64,000 nt of DNA from an uncultured Opitutia bacterium (GTDB taxonomy: Bacteria > Verrucomicrobiota > Verrucomicrobiia > Opitutales > Opitutaceae): positions 34,525-98,524 of the forward strand of contig CAIJFT010000241.1 in the NCBI GenBank assembly GCA_903820035.1, written 5' to 3'. The notes beneath the pieces were generated by a model. It searched no databases, was not told the origin of the DNA, and saw only the letters and a list, made by a program, of their open reading frames with translations. The translations under genes and the position numbers were made by a program. Below are positions 63,611 through 64,000 of this stretch, piece by piece; the stretch's first letter is position 1, and each line of letters opens with the position of its first letter.

Positions 63611-63628
63611 CGGAGGTTCGAACCTCCG
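63611..63628. repeat. 18-base perfect palindrome
   Basis: CGGAGGTTCGAACCTCCG is fully self-complementary. The centre GGTTCGAACC resembles a tRNA T-arm, but no matching acceptor or anticodon arms lie around it. It may be a protein-binding site or a tRNA-derived remnant. Confidence 0.4.
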
Positions 63629-63923
63629 AGAACGGCATCCACCCCGAGGGCTTTCGCCGACGCGACACCACGCTTCGCTCCATCCGCTGCCGACCCGATC
63701 CCCGTGCGTGTGACTTACACCTGCAGCGCCGAATCGCACCCGCACCGAGGCCTCGACGTTCGAAACATTCTTCGGGGTGTAGCCGATACCGTCACGCCTG
63801 TTGCCTATTGCCGGCAATTTTCGGGTCGGATGCTCGTTTCGGACGCGGCCCCTACCCTGTTTTCGGGAGGCGCCCGCTCTGGCGCGGGGAGAATTCCCAG
63901 GCTAGCTTCCGCGAGGGAAAAAG

Positions 63924-64000
63924 TGGCGCACCCGTAGGGAGTCGAACCCCAAACCTTCTGATCCGTAGTCAGATGCTCTATCCAATTGAGCTACGGGTGC
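63924..64000 (-). tRNA. tRNA-Arg (anticodon ACG)
   Basis: The minus-strand sequence starts GCACCCG at position 64000 and ends with the matching CGGGTGC, a G discriminator and an encoded CCA at 63926-63924. D arm (GCTC...GAGC), anticodon stem-loop TCTGA-CTACGGA-TCAGA and T arm with GGTTCGA are all present. The anticodon is ACG, read as ICG after editing, so it decodes CGU/CGC/CGA arginine codons. The 5' end falls exactly on the window edge, so the promoter is outside. Confidence 0.95.

Larger units (their letters stand above)
63207..63923. other. 717-bp non-coding region between symporter and tRNA
   Basis: It holds the palindrome at 63212-63230 next to the symporter start, the 9-bp hairpin at 63527-63549 and the 18-base palindrome at 63611-63628. 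Small open frames (for example 63518-63937) have no protein-like features. No other RNA gene is recognisable. Confidence 0.55.

Noticed and set aside
63611..63628. Second tRNA gene suggested by GGTTCGAACC
   Set aside because: The core resembles a T-arm, but the acceptor, D and anticodon arms are missing on both strands.
63518..63937. 139-codon frame before the tRNA
   Set aside because: Runs into the tRNA-Arg gene and shows no domain or signal. It is basic and low in complexity.

Overview
The window looks like a GC-rich chromosome segment from a Verrucomicrobiota bacterium, most probably of the Opitutaceae type. The grounds are the gene content: several large TonB-dependent receptors with no SusD partner, many secreted sulfatases, a DUF1552/DUF1592 gene pair of the kind found in Planctomycetes and Verrucomicrobia, and mostly start codons without a Shine-Dalgarno sequence. 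It reads as a specialist for complex, partly sulfated and uronate-containing polysaccharides. No phage, transposase, integrase or CRISPR array is visible.

Left part (1-13293). After the tail of a TonB-dependent receptor comes a sensing region: a stand-alone receiver, a membrane histidine kinase, a four-PAS hybrid kinase on the minus strand and, further on, a BvgS-like hybrid kinase with a solute-binding sensor. Between them lie a small unknown gene and a secreted two-gene unit (Asp-box propeller plus helical-toroid protein). Positions 13382-18686 hold the DUF1592 cytochrome-like and DUF1552 genes (minus strand) and a secreted propeller-like protein (plus strand).

Middle part (18869-43084). 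Two TonB-dependent receptors and a left-handed beta-helix acetyltransferase are on the minus strand. A NarL-type regulator and a kinase with a Y_Y_Y-like periplasmic region, but no propeller, are read away from a tight plus-strand operon: TonB-dependent receptor, sulfatase, GH3 glycosidase, then four more sulfatases. All five sulfatases keep the CxPxR site for formylglycine formation. This operon probably imports and desulfates a sulfated glycan under control of the divergent two-component pair.

Right part (43085-64000). An unusually long non-coding gap is followed by a second polysaccharide locus. The first minus-strand unit is a TonB receptor with an EF-hand, an MGH1-type glycosidase, a DUF4838 protein, a pectate-lyase-like protein and a second MGH1 paralogue. 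An AraC regulator diverges from it. The second minus-strand unit is a sodium:solute symporter, a GH67-like TIM-barrel protein, a beta-helix protein and an alpha/beta hydrolase, joined by 1-4 bp gaps or overlaps. Together they suggest cleavage of a uronate-rich polysaccharide outside the cell, uptake, and trimming to monomers.

The last feature is a complete tRNA-Arg(ACG) on the minus strand. A 19-bp near copy (17/19) of its 3' end lies at 43337, in the same orientation, in the long gap. The second locus may therefore be a roughly 20.6-kb genomic island inserted at this tRNA. This is the most interesting large-scale hypothesis in the window, and it is inference.
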